This document shows, piece by piece, positions 32,949-42,365 of a stretch of DNA of 64,000 nucleotides. Source of the stretch: an uncultured Eubacteriales bacterium (GTDB taxonomy: Bacteria > Bacillota > Clostridia > Oscillospirales > Oscillospiraceae); NCBI GenBank assembly GCA_900319695.1, contig ONPN01000001.1, positions 1-64,000 on the forward strand, given 5' to 3'. Made by a program: the position numbers and the translations under genes. Each line of letters begins with the position of its first letter. Within the stretch, counting starts at the first letter, position 1. The notes beneath the pieces were generated by a model that worked only from the letters and a program-made list of their open reading frames with translations, was not told the origin of the DNA and searched no databases.

Positions 32949-34001
32949 TCAGGTATCCTCCGTTAATGCTTCAATCAGATTGTCCGCGAGGTAATCCATG
33001 TCCGCCTCCGTGTAGCGCTGGTCGCAGAGCACGGCGATCATGTGCTCCGTGATGTGACGGCTCACCGGGCAGACGCCGGAGACCGCCTTCGGCTCTGGCC
33101 AGATGGCCGAGGGGCAGTAGATTTTCCGGCTGAAGAGCACGCGCTGCACGGCGTCCCGGTTTTGAACCAGGATCGGAAGATACAGGCCGCTGCGCTCCGG
33201 GGCCGGGGTCATGGGCCGTATCGTCCCGGCCGTTATCAGCGGGGCGAGGCGTACTTGCAGTCTTGCCAGATTCCGCCGACGCGCGGCGAGGATTTTGTCA
33301 AAGTCGACGCCGCGCAGCAGCTCCCGATATGGAGGGCGCATGGTGAAGGGCTCCCCGCTCTCGTCCAGCACGGCCTCGGCCCGGTGAAAGAGCTCCGTGT
33401 ACGTCTCGCGCAGGGCCATATCGCCGCTTTCCAAAAAGCGGCTCTTTATCTCCATAGCCTCAGAGCGCAGATCGCCGTAGCGCGCGTCCGTCCCGGCCGC
33501 ATAAAGGCCGAGTCGGGTGTCCAGCATCCCGCCCTCCGGCAGCGCCGTCCACTTGCGCAGACTCGCCGCCGTGCCGTCGGGGGTAAAGCCCTCCTTCTCC
33601 CGGCGCACCAGGATGTCGTGTGTCCTGTCCTCGAGGAAGACAAGCCCCGGCTTCTCCCGGCGCAGGCTCTCCAAAAAGGCGTCCGAGAAGGGCTTCACGC
33701 CGAAGTAGCGCATATAGAGCAGGACGGCGTCATCTGTGAGCCTTAAGCGAAGGTCGTCCTCATCCGCGCTCAGATCCTCCCGCAGGCGGTAGAAACCCAG
33801 CTCATAGCCGTTTTGCGCGAAGGGCAGGAGCATCGATTCACAGCAGAGGGCGGGCAGGAAAACCCGCCGCTTCCCCGCGAGGCGCGCGAAGGCCTTCAGC
33901 GCGTCCCGCCCGCTGCGGAAAAGCTGCCAGCTCTCCGGGACAGGATTCTCGCCCAAAAAAGGGCGGTTTGCGTTGAGGTCAAATTCGCTTCCGTATTCCA
34001 T
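32949..34001 (-). CDS. DegT/DnrJ-like PLP-dependent aminotransferase-fold protein
   Basis: The 350-residue protein has the type I PLP layout: LPALCCESMLLPF near 50, VLLYMRYFGVKP near 95, and FLEDRTHDIL near 120 in place of the usual IEDAAH. The likely PLP lysine is in ASLRKWTALPEGGML near 148. The large and small domains are of normal order but the identity to characterised sugar aminotransferases is low, so the substrate is unknown. A Thr-His in place of Ala-His after the Asp is unusual. It lies between the editing protein gene and the dipeptidase gene, overlapping neither. Confidence 0.65.
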   Translation of the reverse strand: MEYGSEFDLNANRPFLGENPVPESWQLFRSGRDALKAFARLAGKRRVFLPALCCESMLLPFAQNGYELGFYRLREDLSADEDDLRLRLTDDAVLLYMRYFGVKPFSDAFLESLRREKPGLVFLEDRTHDILVRREKEGFTPDGTAASLRKWTALPEGGMLDTRLGLYAAGTDARYGDLRSEAMEIKSRFLESGDMALRETYTELFHRAEAVLDESGEPFTMRPPYRELLRGVDFDKILAARRRNLARLQVRLAPLITAGTIRPMTPAPERSGLYLPILVQNRDAVQRVLFSRKIYCPSAIWPEPKAVSGVCPVSRHITEHMIAVLCDQRYTEADMDYLADNLIEALTEDT

Positions 34002-34005
34002 AGGC

Positions 34006-34974
34006 TTATCCGATCACATCCGCGAAAACACGCAGGGCGTTTTGACAGCAGATTTTTTCCGCCGCGTCCGAACCGAAGCGGTCGGCGATCCGCTCCGCGA
34101 GGGCGGGCAGGCCGGTATAATCGCCCAGCTCGAGGGTGCAGTCGATCCCGTCAAAGTCGGAGCCGAGGGCCACGGCCTCCATGCCGGCCTTGTCCGCGAT
34201 ATGGGCCATGTGGCGCAGGATGTCGTCGTTTGCGGTATGCTCCGCGTTTTCCCGCAGAAAGCGGGCGTAGAAGTTCACGCCGCACACGCCGCCCGCGTCG
34301 CCCAGGGCGCGGAGCTGCCCGTCCGTGAGGTTGCGGGGGTGATCGCAGAGGGCGCGGGCGCAGGAGTGGGAGGCGATAAAGGGCTTTTTGCTCTCCCGCG
34401 CGACATCCCAAAAGCCGCCCTCGGAGAGGTGGGACACGTCCACAAGCATGCCGAGCTGCCCCATCCGGTCGATGACCTCAAGGCCGAAGTCCTTGAGCCC
34501 CTTTCCGTGCAGGGCCGGGTCGGGAGAATTGGGATAGCCGAGGCTGTTTTCATAGTTCCAGGTGAGGGCGATCATGCGCACGCCGAGCTCATACATGGTA
34601 TGCAGGCGTTCGATCTTTCCGTCGAGGCCGACGCCGTCCTCCACGGTGAGCATGGCGGAGACGAAGCCGCGCTTTCGGTTTTGTTCGATGTCCGCCATGG
34701 CGCGCACGGGGCGCAGCGCGTCGGGAAAGCGGGCGGCCTCCCGCTCAAAGAGGGCCGCCTGGGCGAGGAAGAAGTCCCACGGGTCCTGCGTGATGTGATA
34801 TTTCTCCGCGCAGTCGTGGGTCGGGATGAAGGCCGCAAAGCACTGCAAAAGCGCCCCGCCCGCGCGGAGCTTATGAAGGCTTATATGCCCCGGCGCGGCC
34901 TCCAGCCCGCAGCCCTCCTGCTGCAAGCTCAGCAGGGTATCGCAGTGCAGGTCTACAAAGTTCATGCTATTCAT
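34006..34974 (-). CDS. Membrane dipeptidase (peptidase M19)
   Basis: The 322-residue protein has the zinc-binding set of renal dipeptidases: VDLHCDTLL near residue 8, the bridging Glu in SAMLTVEDGVG near 113, DVSHLSEGGFWDV near 180 and SHSCARALCDHPRNLTD near 200. GSDFDGID near 270 completes it. It hydrolyses dipeptides, often those with D-residues. No signal peptide is visible, so it is probably cytosolic. Its ATG overlaps the lipoprotein stop (ATGA). Confidence 0.92.
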   Translation of the reverse strand: MNSMNFVDLHCDTLLSLQQEGCGLEAAPGHISLHKLRAGGALLQCFAAFIPTHDCAEKYHITQDPWDFFLAQAALFEREAARFPDALRPVRAMADIEQNRKRGFVSAMLTVEDGVGLDGKIERLHTMYELGVRMIALTWNYENSLGYPNSPDPALHGKGLKDFGLEVIDRMGQLGMLVDVSHLSEGGFWDVARESKKPFIASHSCARALCDHPRNLTDGQLRALGDAGGVCGVNFYARFLRENAEHTANDDILRHMAHIADKAGMEAVALGSDFDGIDCTLELGDYTGLPALAERIADRFGSDAAEKICCQNALRVFADVIG

Positions 34975-35603
34975 GCTGACTTCTCCCCTTCTGTTTCCTT
35001 ATTGCCGATCACGTCCGGCATGGTCTCGCCCTTTTCGATCATCGGCAGATACCAGCTCCCGTAATAAAAGGGCTGCTCGTCCGCGCTGCCGGGCCAGCGA
35101 CTTCCCCACGGGCGCAGATAGATCACATAGTGAAAGCCGCCCTTGCCGACGGCCTGGTACTCCCCTTCGATGGTCAAAAGCGTTCCGCAGGCGTCCTCCC
35201 TCTCGGTGATGGTCCAGTCGGAGGGACTGAGCTCCCGGTCGAGAAAGCTGCCGCCCGCGCAGCGCAGCGCGCCGCCGTCCCGCGAAAGCCGCGCCTCGCT
35301 GAGGCAGTTGTCGCGGGGCATGTCCTCGTCCCAGAGCAGGAGCTTGAGCACGCCGTCCGCCTCGGAAAGCACGGCGCAGCAGTCCCAGTAATAGCCGTAC
35401 ATGTGCGCCCAGTCGCCCTTGCAGTGGTCCATCTTCCACCAGCCGTACCAGTCCCCGTCAGAGACGGCGGCTTCGGCGGTGGGTGCGGGCGTCGGAGCCG
35501 TGTCCAGGATCACGACGGTCTTGTCCGCCGCGCTTTCTTTCCCGCAGCCGCCCAGCATCAGAGAGAGCAGCGCGGCGAGCAGGGATAAGCCTATCTTTCT
35601 CAC
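34971..35603 (-). CDS. Lipoprotein, unknown function
   Basis: The 210-residue protein has a lipoprotein signal peptide with lipobox LGGC, lipid-carrying Cys20, then a Pro/Ala linker (APTPAPTAEAA). The mature domain is rich in Trp and Tyr (DGDWYGWWKMDHC, WAHMYGYYWDCC) and looks like a compact beta-barrel. That is a recurrent but unnamed type in Clostridia lipoproteins. It overlaps the upstream glycosyltransferase-like gene by 4 bp and the downstream dipeptidase gene by 4 bp. Confidence 0.75.
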   Translation of the reverse strand: MRKIGLSLLAALLSLMLGGCGKESAADKTVVILDTAPTPAPTAEAAVSDGDWYGWWKMDHCKGDWAHMYGYYWDCCAVLSEADGVLKLLLWDEDMPRDNCLSEARLSRDGGALRCAGGSFLDRELSPSDWTITEREDACGTLLTIEGEYQAVGKGGFHYVIYLRPWGSRWPGSADEQPFYYGSWYLPMIEKGETMPDVIGNKETEGEKSA

Positions 35604-37072
35604 CCGAATTTCACCACGATCCTGTCGTCGATTTTCTGCACCGAGCCGTCGTATGGATACTCCGCCATGGCGAGCACGCGCGGGTCCTCCGCGAGCTCTG
35701 CAAGCTCCGCCTCGTCCGCAAAGGGGATGTCGAGGCCGAGGTAATAGCGGATGAGGTTTTCCCGGGAATAGATGTTCACAAGGTCCCGGTTCACGCCCAT
35801 AAAGAGCTCGGTGTCGAGCTCCGGGAAGCTGTGCAGCAGATTGTCCTGCCGCCCGATGACGGCGAGGGCGCAGTCTTCGTCAAAGCCCTCGGTTCTCTCC
35901 ACCCGGGAGGCGAGCACGGTATAGAAGGCCCGTGCGTTTTCATATTGCAGGGTCATTTTGAGATAGCACTTGTTGGCAAAATACACGTTGCCGAGCACCA
36001 CAAGGCAGAGCGGCAGACACAGCCACTTCGCGCCGCCCTTCACCCGCTCAGCAGCTAACCCCATCAGCAGATAGACGCACACAAAGCTGTACATGACCAG
36101 CGTGTGAATCGACTCCTGCGACATGATGAGGAACATGCAGCAGATGCTCAGCGGCAGAAGCAGCACCAGCACCGCGAGCAGGGCGGCGTTTAACACCCGG
36201 CGCCCCCTGAGCGCAAGTCCCGCCAGCGCCGCGAGGGTAAGGCCCAGAAGGGCGATGTGCAGATAGCGCGAGGCCTCAGACGTGATGAGCGAGAAGTTTC
36301 GGAAGCTGAAGATGTAAGTAAAGGCGTCATAGGCCATGCGGACGCGCCGCGGCAGACTCACCGCGCCGTTGACGTTCTCGGTCACATAGCTGTTGAAGGC
36401 CGCGCCCGTCACGCGCAGGACGAGCAGGGTGATGAGATAGTACAGCGCCACCGCCCCCAGCAGCATCGCCAGGGCCTTGACGCCGAAGCGCACGATCTCA
36501 AAGACGGGCTTCTCCCCGTCCAGTGTGTCGCGTATCATCACCAGCAGCAGGAGGCTTGCGGCGAGGGAGATATACGCCTGGTAGATGCCCAGGGCGAGCA
36601 CCAGCAGCACCGCGCCCAAAAGCGTCCGCCGCAGTCCGCCCTTACAAAACAGGAACACCGCCAACACCGCGAGGCCGAAGGACCAGGCGTAGGCGCTGGA
36701 GGTGAACATGAAGCAGAAGACCCCCGTGAGGGCCGGAAAGCTCGTGATGATCGCGGGGAGCGCGACGCGCATGGGAGCGCTGCGGATGTCGAGCACGGAG
36801 AGGATCAGGCAGCAGGCCACTGAGATCAGCAGCAGGCTCAAAATCCCGTAGATCCAGGGCATGGACCAGTCGGGAAACAGAACCTTGACGAGCTCCAGTC
36901 CCCAGCGGCCGGAGGTCACGGTCGCGCCTTTGCCGAAGAGGGACTCGATCTCGTCATGGTTCAAGAGCTTGTTGGCAAAGGCGTAGCCGTGGGCGAGCAG
37001 GCCCGCGATCAGCGCCGAGCAGAACGGCGTCCGCCAGTCCCGCCACAGGGCGCGCAGCTTGTCCGTCTTCAT
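35600..37072 (-). CDS. Glucosyltransferase domain membrane protein (GtrII-like)
   Basis: The 490-residue polytopic protein has about ten or more membrane helices. The N-terminal block LLAHGYAFANKLLNHDEIESLFGKG, split by a helix end, and GRWGLELVKVLFP match the Glucos_trans_II family, where the Asp-Glu after the first helix is likely catalytic. The family adds glucose to surface polysaccharides from a polyprenyl-phosphate donor. The C-terminal 100 residues are extracytoplasmic. It overlaps the next membrane protein gene by 4 bp. Confidence 0.75.
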   Translation of the reverse strand: MKTDKLRALWRDWRTPFCSALIAGLLAHGYAFANKLLNHDEIESLFGKGATVTSGRWGLELVKVLFPDWSMPWIYGILSLLLISVACCLILSVLDIRSAPMRVALPAIITSFPALTGVFCFMFTSSAYAWSFGLAVLAVFLFCKGGLRRTLLGAVLLVLALGIYQAYISLAASLLLLVMIRDTLDGEKPVFEIVRFGVKALAMLLGAVALYYLITLLVLRVTGAAFNSYVTENVNGAVSLPRRVRMAYDAFTYIFSFRNFSLITSEASRYLHIALLGLTLAALAGLALRGRRVLNAALLAVLVLLLPLSICCMFLIMSQESIHTLVMYSFVCVYLLMGLAAERVKGGAKWLCLPLCLVVLGNVYFANKCYLKMTLQYENARAFYTVLASRVERTEGFDEDCALAVIGRQDNLLHSFPELDTELFMGVNRDLVNIYSRENLIRYYLGLDIPFADEAELAELAEDPRVLAMAEYPYDGSVQKIDDRIVVKFG

Positions 37073-38619
37073 GGGCAGCTTTCGACCTTTCTGAAAACAG
37101 TGAACAGCCCGTAGGCCGCGATGGGCAGCATCAGGGAGAAATACGGCAGGGCATACTGGCTCTTGGCCTCAAACAGCAGATGGTAGAGAAGCCCGCCCAG
37201 CAAAATCAGCGGCAGCAGGCAGCGCAGCAGATCTTTCTTTTTCCACAGGCGGATCAGACCGAACAGCAGGCCAAGGAAGACAAACTGCTGAAACTGGTTC
37301 ATGGTGCCGAAGGTGCGCCTTGTCCCGCTGCCGCAGAAGAAATCGTACAAAAAGCCCTTCTTGCCGTAGCTCGGGTACACCTGATTGAGCCAGAGGGAGC
37401 CGTAGCTCGGCTCGTTCCACTGGCTGCGCAGCTTTAGCGAGAAGAAGGTAAACATAGAGGACGGCTCGCGCAGGAACTCACGCAGGCGCTGCGCGACGAC
37501 CTCTCTCGCCTGGGCCGCGGTAGCGGCGCTGTCTCGGCCGTTTTTCTCGAAGGACTCCACCGTGTAGGCCGCGTTATACCAGCCCGGCGCAGCGTAGCCC
37601 TCGTTAAAGCCCATGGCCATCCAGGCGATCATGGGGATGCCGTCGCCGTAGTCTACGCCTATCCCCTTTTCGTAGATTTTCTGCGGCAGCTTCGGGATCG
37701 TAAAGACACAGGCCGCGGCAAAAAGCAGGCACAGCAGGGATTTGAGCGTGGGCTTTTTCAGCAGCATCACGATCCAGGCCCCGCCCACCGCCGCGCAGAA
37801 GATCAGCAGGTTGAGCTTGAGCGTGACCGCGAGGGCCAGCAGCAGGGCGCAGAGCACGCCGTATCTCGTCTTGCCCTTTTTGATAAACAGCAGCATCATC
37901 CATACCGCGCAGATGCCGCAGGAATAGGCGGGGACGTTTCCGTAGAGAAACGGCAGGGTCAACAGCGGAGGAAAGCAGAAGAAGAGCAGCAGGATCAGCA
38001 GCTTGCGGATGCGCTCATCCTTAAACAGCAGCCCCGTGATCTCAATGAGGGCGTGGTATTGCAGAATCAGCCAGAAGAGGTTCAGCTCCTGCAGGGCGAG
38101 CACGGCGTAGCCCTCCGGCGCGCTGCGCAGAAAAAGCGCCATGAGGCGGAAGAAAATCTCCGAATACAGCACATAGCCGAGCTGGAACGGGAAACGGTGA
38201 AAATAGTTCTCGGACAGGATGGAATAATCCCCCACTGCCGCGCGCTGCGCCCCATAGGTGACGAGGAAGGAGTCGCTGTAGCTCGGCGCGCGCAGCTTCG
38301 TGGTGGCGATATAGGCCGTCCCGAGGGCGAAGGTCCAGAACAGCAGGGCGTATTCCATCCGCCGGACGCGTATCCCGTCACAGTGGCGGAAAAACAGGTA
38401 GGCCGACGACAGGAGGAGGGAGAGGATAATGATATTCAGAAACACGTTATCGTCGTAGAACACGATATTCTCACCGGAGGCATCCTCCGTGTTCAAGATG
38501 CTGGTCTCCCAGAAGGCCGCGGCCGTAAGTCCAAGGATAAACGCAAGGGTGAGAATCAGGATGATCGCGGAGGCCGTCTTCTCCAGGTTTGTGGAAAAGC
38601 GCTCCAGTCTGTTGTCCAT
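37069..38619 (-). CDS. Polytopic GT-C-like glycosyltransferase, uncharacterised
   Basis: The 516-residue protein has about 11-13 membrane helices. A large first loop follows helix 3 (TTKLRAPSYSDSFLVTYGAQRAA), and conserved aromatic and charged residues near the membrane face suggest a GT-C fold such as ArnT/PMT-type enzymes. I do not see a certain DxD motif. It is coupled to the GtrII-like gene. The pair probably modifies an envelope glycan or teichoic-like polymer. Confidence 0.6.
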   Translation of the reverse strand: MDNRLERFSTNLEKTASAIILILTLAFILGLTAAAFWETSILNTEDASGENIVFYDDNVFLNIIILSLLLSSAYLFFRHCDGIRVRRMEYALLFWTFALGTAYIATTKLRAPSYSDSFLVTYGAQRAAVGDYSILSENYFHRFPFQLGYVLYSEIFFRLMALFLRSAPEGYAVLALQELNLFWLILQYHALIEITGLLFKDERIRKLLILLLFFCFPPLLTLPFLYGNVPAYSCGICAVWMMLLFIKKGKTRYGVLCALLLALAVTLKLNLLIFCAAVGGAWIVMLLKKPTLKSLLCLLFAAACVFTIPKLPQKIYEKGIGVDYGDGIPMIAWMAMGFNEGYAAPGWYNAAYTVESFEKNGRDSAATAAQAREVVAQRLREFLREPSSMFTFFSLKLRSQWNEPSYGSLWLNQVYPSYGKKGFLYDFFCGSGTRRTFGTMNQFQQFVFLGLLFGLIRLWKKKDLLRCLLPLILLGGLLYHLLFEAKSQYALPYFSLMLPIAAYGLFTVFRKVESCP

Positions 38620-38664
38620 TGCGGTCTCTCCTTCTCTATCTTAAATAATCAGAATCAGCCGGGG

Positions 38665-40047
38665 TTATTGCCTGCTGCGCCCATTTCCAAAGCTCAGACG
38701 GTGCAGAACCAGGAGCAGGAGCGCGAGGTAGACGGCCGCGATCGCGCAGACCGCAATGGCCATGAGGTCGGAGCGGGCGGCCAGACTCACCAGCACCAAA
38801 ACCGGCGCGCCCAGGATGATGCCGACGCTGCTGCCGCTGACAAGGTTGTTGGCGGCCGGGGTCTTAAAGTCGCTGTCGATCTCCCGCAGCAGGAGGATGC
38901 CGGAGGAGATGGTGCCGGTCATCATGCCGTACATGGAGATGAGGCCCTCGTAATAATAATCGGGATAGGCCCAGCGGCACACGTGCTTGAGGTGCAGCCA
39001 GGTGAAGACGCCGCCGCTGACGGCCATGAGGAGGAAGTAAACCCACAGGCCGCTCAGATCCTCGATATTGATGGAGGAGACGCCGGCAACGATCATGATG
39101 TCAAAGAAGAAGCCGGAAATGCGGTTTAAGAGATAGTTGTTCTGATACTGCCGCTCGATAAGGCCGCTCTGTCTCCCCTTCTCCAGGAGGGCCCGCAGCA
39201 GCACCGCGATGGCCGAGCCGATGATGAAGTTAAAGCCCCAGAGCAGAGTGTTGACCGTTCTCGCAAGGCCCTCCGACAGAGCCGCAATACCCGCGGTCAG
39301 CCCCCATGTGGCGAGATAGGTGACAAGATAGGTCACAAGCACCATCGCAAGCTGCACGGACAGTCTGTCCACCGAGTCGGCCACGGGCAGCTCGTTTCGA
39401 TCCTGGAAGAAGCCGACGGCGAGATCGTCGTCGCTCGCCCTCTTCGAGGGCTTGAGACTGCCGCGCCTTGCCAGGACGTTGAGCAGAATGACGCCCACGA
39501 CGCAGGCGCAGAGATAGCCCGCCGCCGCGATGGCGAGGCCGAAGCTGCGCCCGCCGGCAAAGCCCAGGTTCTGATAGCTGGTGCCCACGTTGTTGGCCTG
39601 GCCGGGGCCCTGGCCGAAGCCCATCGGCAGCAGCAGGCCGGAGGCCTTGAAAAGTCCAGGCAACAGGGTATAGCCGAGGGTGATGCTGATGACAAGGCCG
39701 ATCACGCCCTGCACCATGTAGGAGCTCACAATGATGACGCCGGACTTGAGGGCGGCGTGGTCAGTCTGGTTTGCCGCCTTGTTCGGCACGCGCAGGGACA
39801 TGGCGATGAAGCCCAGGGCGATACCGTGGTAGACCAGGATCTCCATGATCTCCCCGTCGATATGTATGAGGCCCGTATATTTGAGCGCGAGCAGCAGAAA
39901 GCCCGCCATGACCGCCACGGGCATCATGGCATTGCGGATGAGCCTGACGCGGTTGCGCAGCATGTTGCACAGCAAAATCGCGCCCGCGATCTGGCCGAGC
40001 TGTATGACAATGTTCCAAAGGGACGTGTTTGCGGCAGAATAGTCCAT
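38665..40047 (-). CDS. GltS-like sodium/glutamate symporter family transporter
   Basis: The 460-residue protein has 10-12 membrane helices and two inverted re-entrant-type glycine-rich segments. The segments are LLPMGFGQGPGQANNVGTSY near 150 and GMMTGTISSGILLLREID near 385, which match the ESS (GltS) family layout. Substrate is probably an acidic amino acid driven by sodium, but the motif GQGPGQ differs from the GGHGT of E. coli GltS, so the specificity is uncertain. It lies between the PlsC-type gene and the glycosyltransferase genes. Confidence 0.75.
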   Translation of the reverse strand: MDYSAANTSLWNIVIQLGQIAGAILLCNMLRNRVRLIRNAMMPVAVMAGFLLLALKYTGLIHIDGEIMEILVYHGIALGFIAMSLRVPNKAANQTDHAALKSGVIIVSSYMVQGVIGLVISITLGYTLLPGLFKASGLLLPMGFGQGPGQANNVGTSYQNLGFAGGRSFGLAIAAAGYLCACVVGVILLNVLARRGSLKPSKRASDDDLAVGFFQDRNELPVADSVDRLSVQLAMVLVTYLVTYLATWGLTAGIAALSEGLARTVNTLLWGFNFIIGSAIAVLLRALLEKGRQSGLIERQYQNNYLLNRISGFFFDIMIVAGVSSINIEDLSGLWVYFLLMAVSGGVFTWLHLKHVCRWAYPDYYYEGLISMYGMMTGTISSGILLLREIDSDFKTPAANNLVSGSSVGIILGAPVLVLVSLAARSDLMAIAVCAIAAVYLALLLLVLHRLSFGNGRSRQ

Positions 40048-40061
40048 GCTTTCCTCCGGTT

Positions 40062-41186
40062 TCAGGCCACGGCGTTCTGCCAGACCAACAGGTATTTTCT
40101 CAGGCAGGCCCCGCCCGCCGCGCGGATTTCAAAATAGCGGTCCCCGACGGAGAAGAGCAGCATCCCGGCCTTGACCATGGCCATGCTGTCGATCTCCGAG
40201 AGCGGAATGCGCTGTCCGCCGAGCTCAATGGCGTCGGGGTACTGTCGGAGCTCTCCGCGCCCGAGCAGGGTCTCGCGGTGGCCGGCGCCGATCTCGCGCA
40301 GGGTCATATCCCCGTCCGAGAAGAGCAGGCCGTCCGCTTTTGCGCAGATGTCCTTCAAGGCGCTCTGCTGCACGGCCTCCCACTCGGCGAGAGTCGCCAC
40401 CGGGTTGGGCGGGTCGAAGAAGCCCTCCTCGGTATAGAGAAGGTCGAGGCCGCAGGCGCAGAGCACGCGCTCCCCAACGCCCCGGACACGCCCTATTTTT
40501 CCGCACTTCGGGCAGAGAAAGAAGCCGCGCTCTATCCCCTCAGCCCGGTTCTGTCCCCGAAAGCGCACATGCTCCGTCCGCTGGAGGGCAAAGGCGTCCT
40601 CGTACAGGTCGCGGTCGATGAGGGCCGTGATCGCCGGGCCCTTCATGGCCTTCAGCTCCTCCGGGGAATAGATCCCGACGGCCGCGCCGCGCATCCGGCC
40701 GAGGCGGCGGGAGTTTGCCCAGCGCGGCAGGCTGAGATAGCCGCCCTCCAGGCGGTAGGTCACAAGCGGGACGCCCGCCATGCGCGCGAGCTTTCCCGTC
40801 GCCGGGAAGACAGGGTGGGTCAGGCCGTCCCAGCTTGCGTCCCCCTCGGCAAAGAGGCAGACGGTGTCCCCCGCCTTTAATGCGCGCAGAACCGCCATGA
40901 CCGTGTCCGCTCCGGAGGCCGCTTTTTTTCGCGGGATGGGCGCGACCAGCCATTCAAGCAGTTTTGAGAGGAAACCGTGACGGAAGATATGCTCGCTCGC
41001 CACGAAGCGCACGGGGCGCTCCGGAAAGCTCAGCGCGAGCAGAAGGGGGTCCCAGTTCGTCACATGGTTTGCGATGATGAGACAGGGGCCGTCCGTCTGG
41101 CAGGGCTGCGCCGTCATGTTGAAGCGGCGCGCCACGAAACCGCGCATCAGCCGCTGCAGAAAGCGCCAGCGTTTGAGTCTTTCCAT
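40062..41186 (-). CDS. PlsC-type acyltransferase with C-terminal zinc ribbon
   Basis: The 374-residue protein has an N-terminal acyltransferase domain with NHVTNWDP (the NHx4D catalytic motif) near 36 and LFAEGDASWDG near 110 in place of FPEGT. The second half holds a zinc ribbon (CPKCG and CACG, near 225-250) and a PH-like beta domain, where phospholipid acyltransferases usually end. It probably acylates lysophosphatidic acid or a related lipid. The extra domain suggests a regulatory or structural role. It is 21 bp after the methyltransferase gene. Confidence 0.8.
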   Translation of the reverse strand: MERLKRWRFLQRLMRGFVARRFNMTAQPCQTDGPCLIIANHVTNWDPLLLALSFPERPVRFVASEHIFRHGFLSKLLEWLVAPIPRKKAASGADTVMAVLRALKAGDTVCLFAEGDASWDGLTHPVFPATGKLARMAGVPLVTYRLEGGYLSLPRWANSRRLGRMRGAAVGIYSPEELKAMKGPAITALIDRDLYEDAFALQRTEHVRFRGQNRAEGIERGFFLCPKCGKIGRVRGVGERVLCACGLDLLYTEEGFFDPPNPVATLAEWEAVQQSALKDICAKADGLLFSDGDMTLREIGAGHRETLLGRGELRQYPDAIELGGQRIPLSEIDSMAMVKAGMLLFSVGDRYFEIRAAGGACLRKYLLVWQNAVA

Positions 41187-41207
41187 GGGCGTCCCCTCTC
41201 CCCTTTT

Positions 41208-42365
41208 TTATTTTTGCGGTATCAGCTCCAGAAGGCTCTGCTCAAAGCCGTAGGCTGCGCGCAGGGCCTCCGCCCTCTCCCGGCTCCCGCTCCGGCGCCT
41301 GCCGGTAAAGTTTGCCCGGAGCATGAGGTTTTTGGGTGAGTGCTCGAAGTCCACAAACTCGATCACATCTACCTCGTAGCCCGCGTCCTCCAGCACCGCC
41401 GCGCGGATGGAGTCGGTCAGCAGGGCGCAGACGCGCTCCCTGATGATGCCGTGCTCCAGCAGCAGATCCAGCTCCCCGCCCTTGTGAATGCTGAGGTTTA
41501 CTTCATGCTGGCAGCATGGCACGGAGAAGATGTGCTTAACTCCGCGTTTGACCGCATAGGCCAGGGCGTAGTCCGTCGCCGTGTCGCAGGCGTGGAGGGT
41601 GACCACCATGTCGATCTCCGTGTCCGCGAGTCTGTCCTTCGTCACGTCCGCGACCTCGAAGCGCAGGCCCGTATAGCCGTAGCGCGCGGCGATCTCGTTG
41701 CAGCGGGCCACCACGTCCGCCTTGAGGTCGTAGCCGATGATCTCGGTCTCCATGCCGCGGCGGACGGCGAAGTAGTAGTACAGGATAAAGGTCAGATAGG
41801 ACTTGCCGCAGCCGAAGTCCAGGATGCGGATGCGCTCAGCCTTCTCGTCCCGCACGCCCTGATCGACCAGCTCCACAAAGCGGTTGATCTGGCGGAACTT
41901 GTCATACTTGGCGCGCACGATGGAAAAGTCCTTTGTGAACACGCCGAGGTCGACCAGGGCCGGGATGTTCTCCCCCTCGCGCAGGAGGTAGTCCTTCTCC
42001 CTGTTGTGCGCCTGCGCGCCGCCGGGGCGGGGCAGGACGGCCGCGCCGCCTGTTTTTTTATAGCTGCCGTCGCGCTTTAGGACGTACTGGCGGCTCTCCG
42101 TCTCCGCGCTCAGCAAGACCTGGCGGAAACGGCCCTCCAGATTTTCCTCAGCCCAGGAGAGCAGACCCAAGTCGGTAAAGTTCTGATGGAAAGCCTTGCT
42201 GTTTTGAAAGCTCTCCGCCTGGTAGCGCCGCTCTCCTTTGATGAGCACGGGGCGCAGCTCGACCTTCTGCGGGCCGTCCTTGCCGGTCGGCTGGGAGAAG
42301 ACGGCCTTGCCGAGCGTCGGCAGGACAATGGCGAGCTCCTGTGTGATCTTCGCCATCTCAGCCAC
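41208..42365 (-). CDS. SAM-dependent class I methyltransferase
   Basis: The 385-residue protein has a Rossmann methyltransferase core at about 165-320. Motif I is ILDFGCGKSYLTFIL, followed by GYDLKADVV, FEVADVTKD and MVVTLHACDTATDYAL, and then FSVPCCQHEVN. This order fits the Methyltransf_32 group (PF13679), some members of which act on RNA. The N-terminal 150 residues are a conserved accessory domain. The substrate is unknown. It overlaps rsmI by 8 bp. Confidence 0.75.
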   Translation of the reverse strand: MAEMAKITQELAIVLPTLGKAVFSQPTGKDGPQKVELRPVLIKGERRYQAESFQNSKAFHQNFTDLGLLSWAEENLEGRFRQVLLSAETESRQYVLKRDGSYKKTGGAAVLPRPGGAQAHNREKDYLLREGENIPALVDLGVFTKDFSIVRAKYDKFRQINRFVELVDQGVRDEKAERIRILDFGCGKSYLTFILYYYFAVRRGMETEIIGYDLKADVVARCNEIAARYGYTGLRFEVADVTKDRLADTEIDMVVTLHACDTATDYALAYAVKRGVKHIFSVPCCQHEVNLSIHKGGELDLLLEHGIIRERVCALLTDSIRAAVLEDAGYEVDVIEFVDFEHSPKNLMLRANFTGRRRSGSRERAEALRAAYGFEQSLLELIPQK

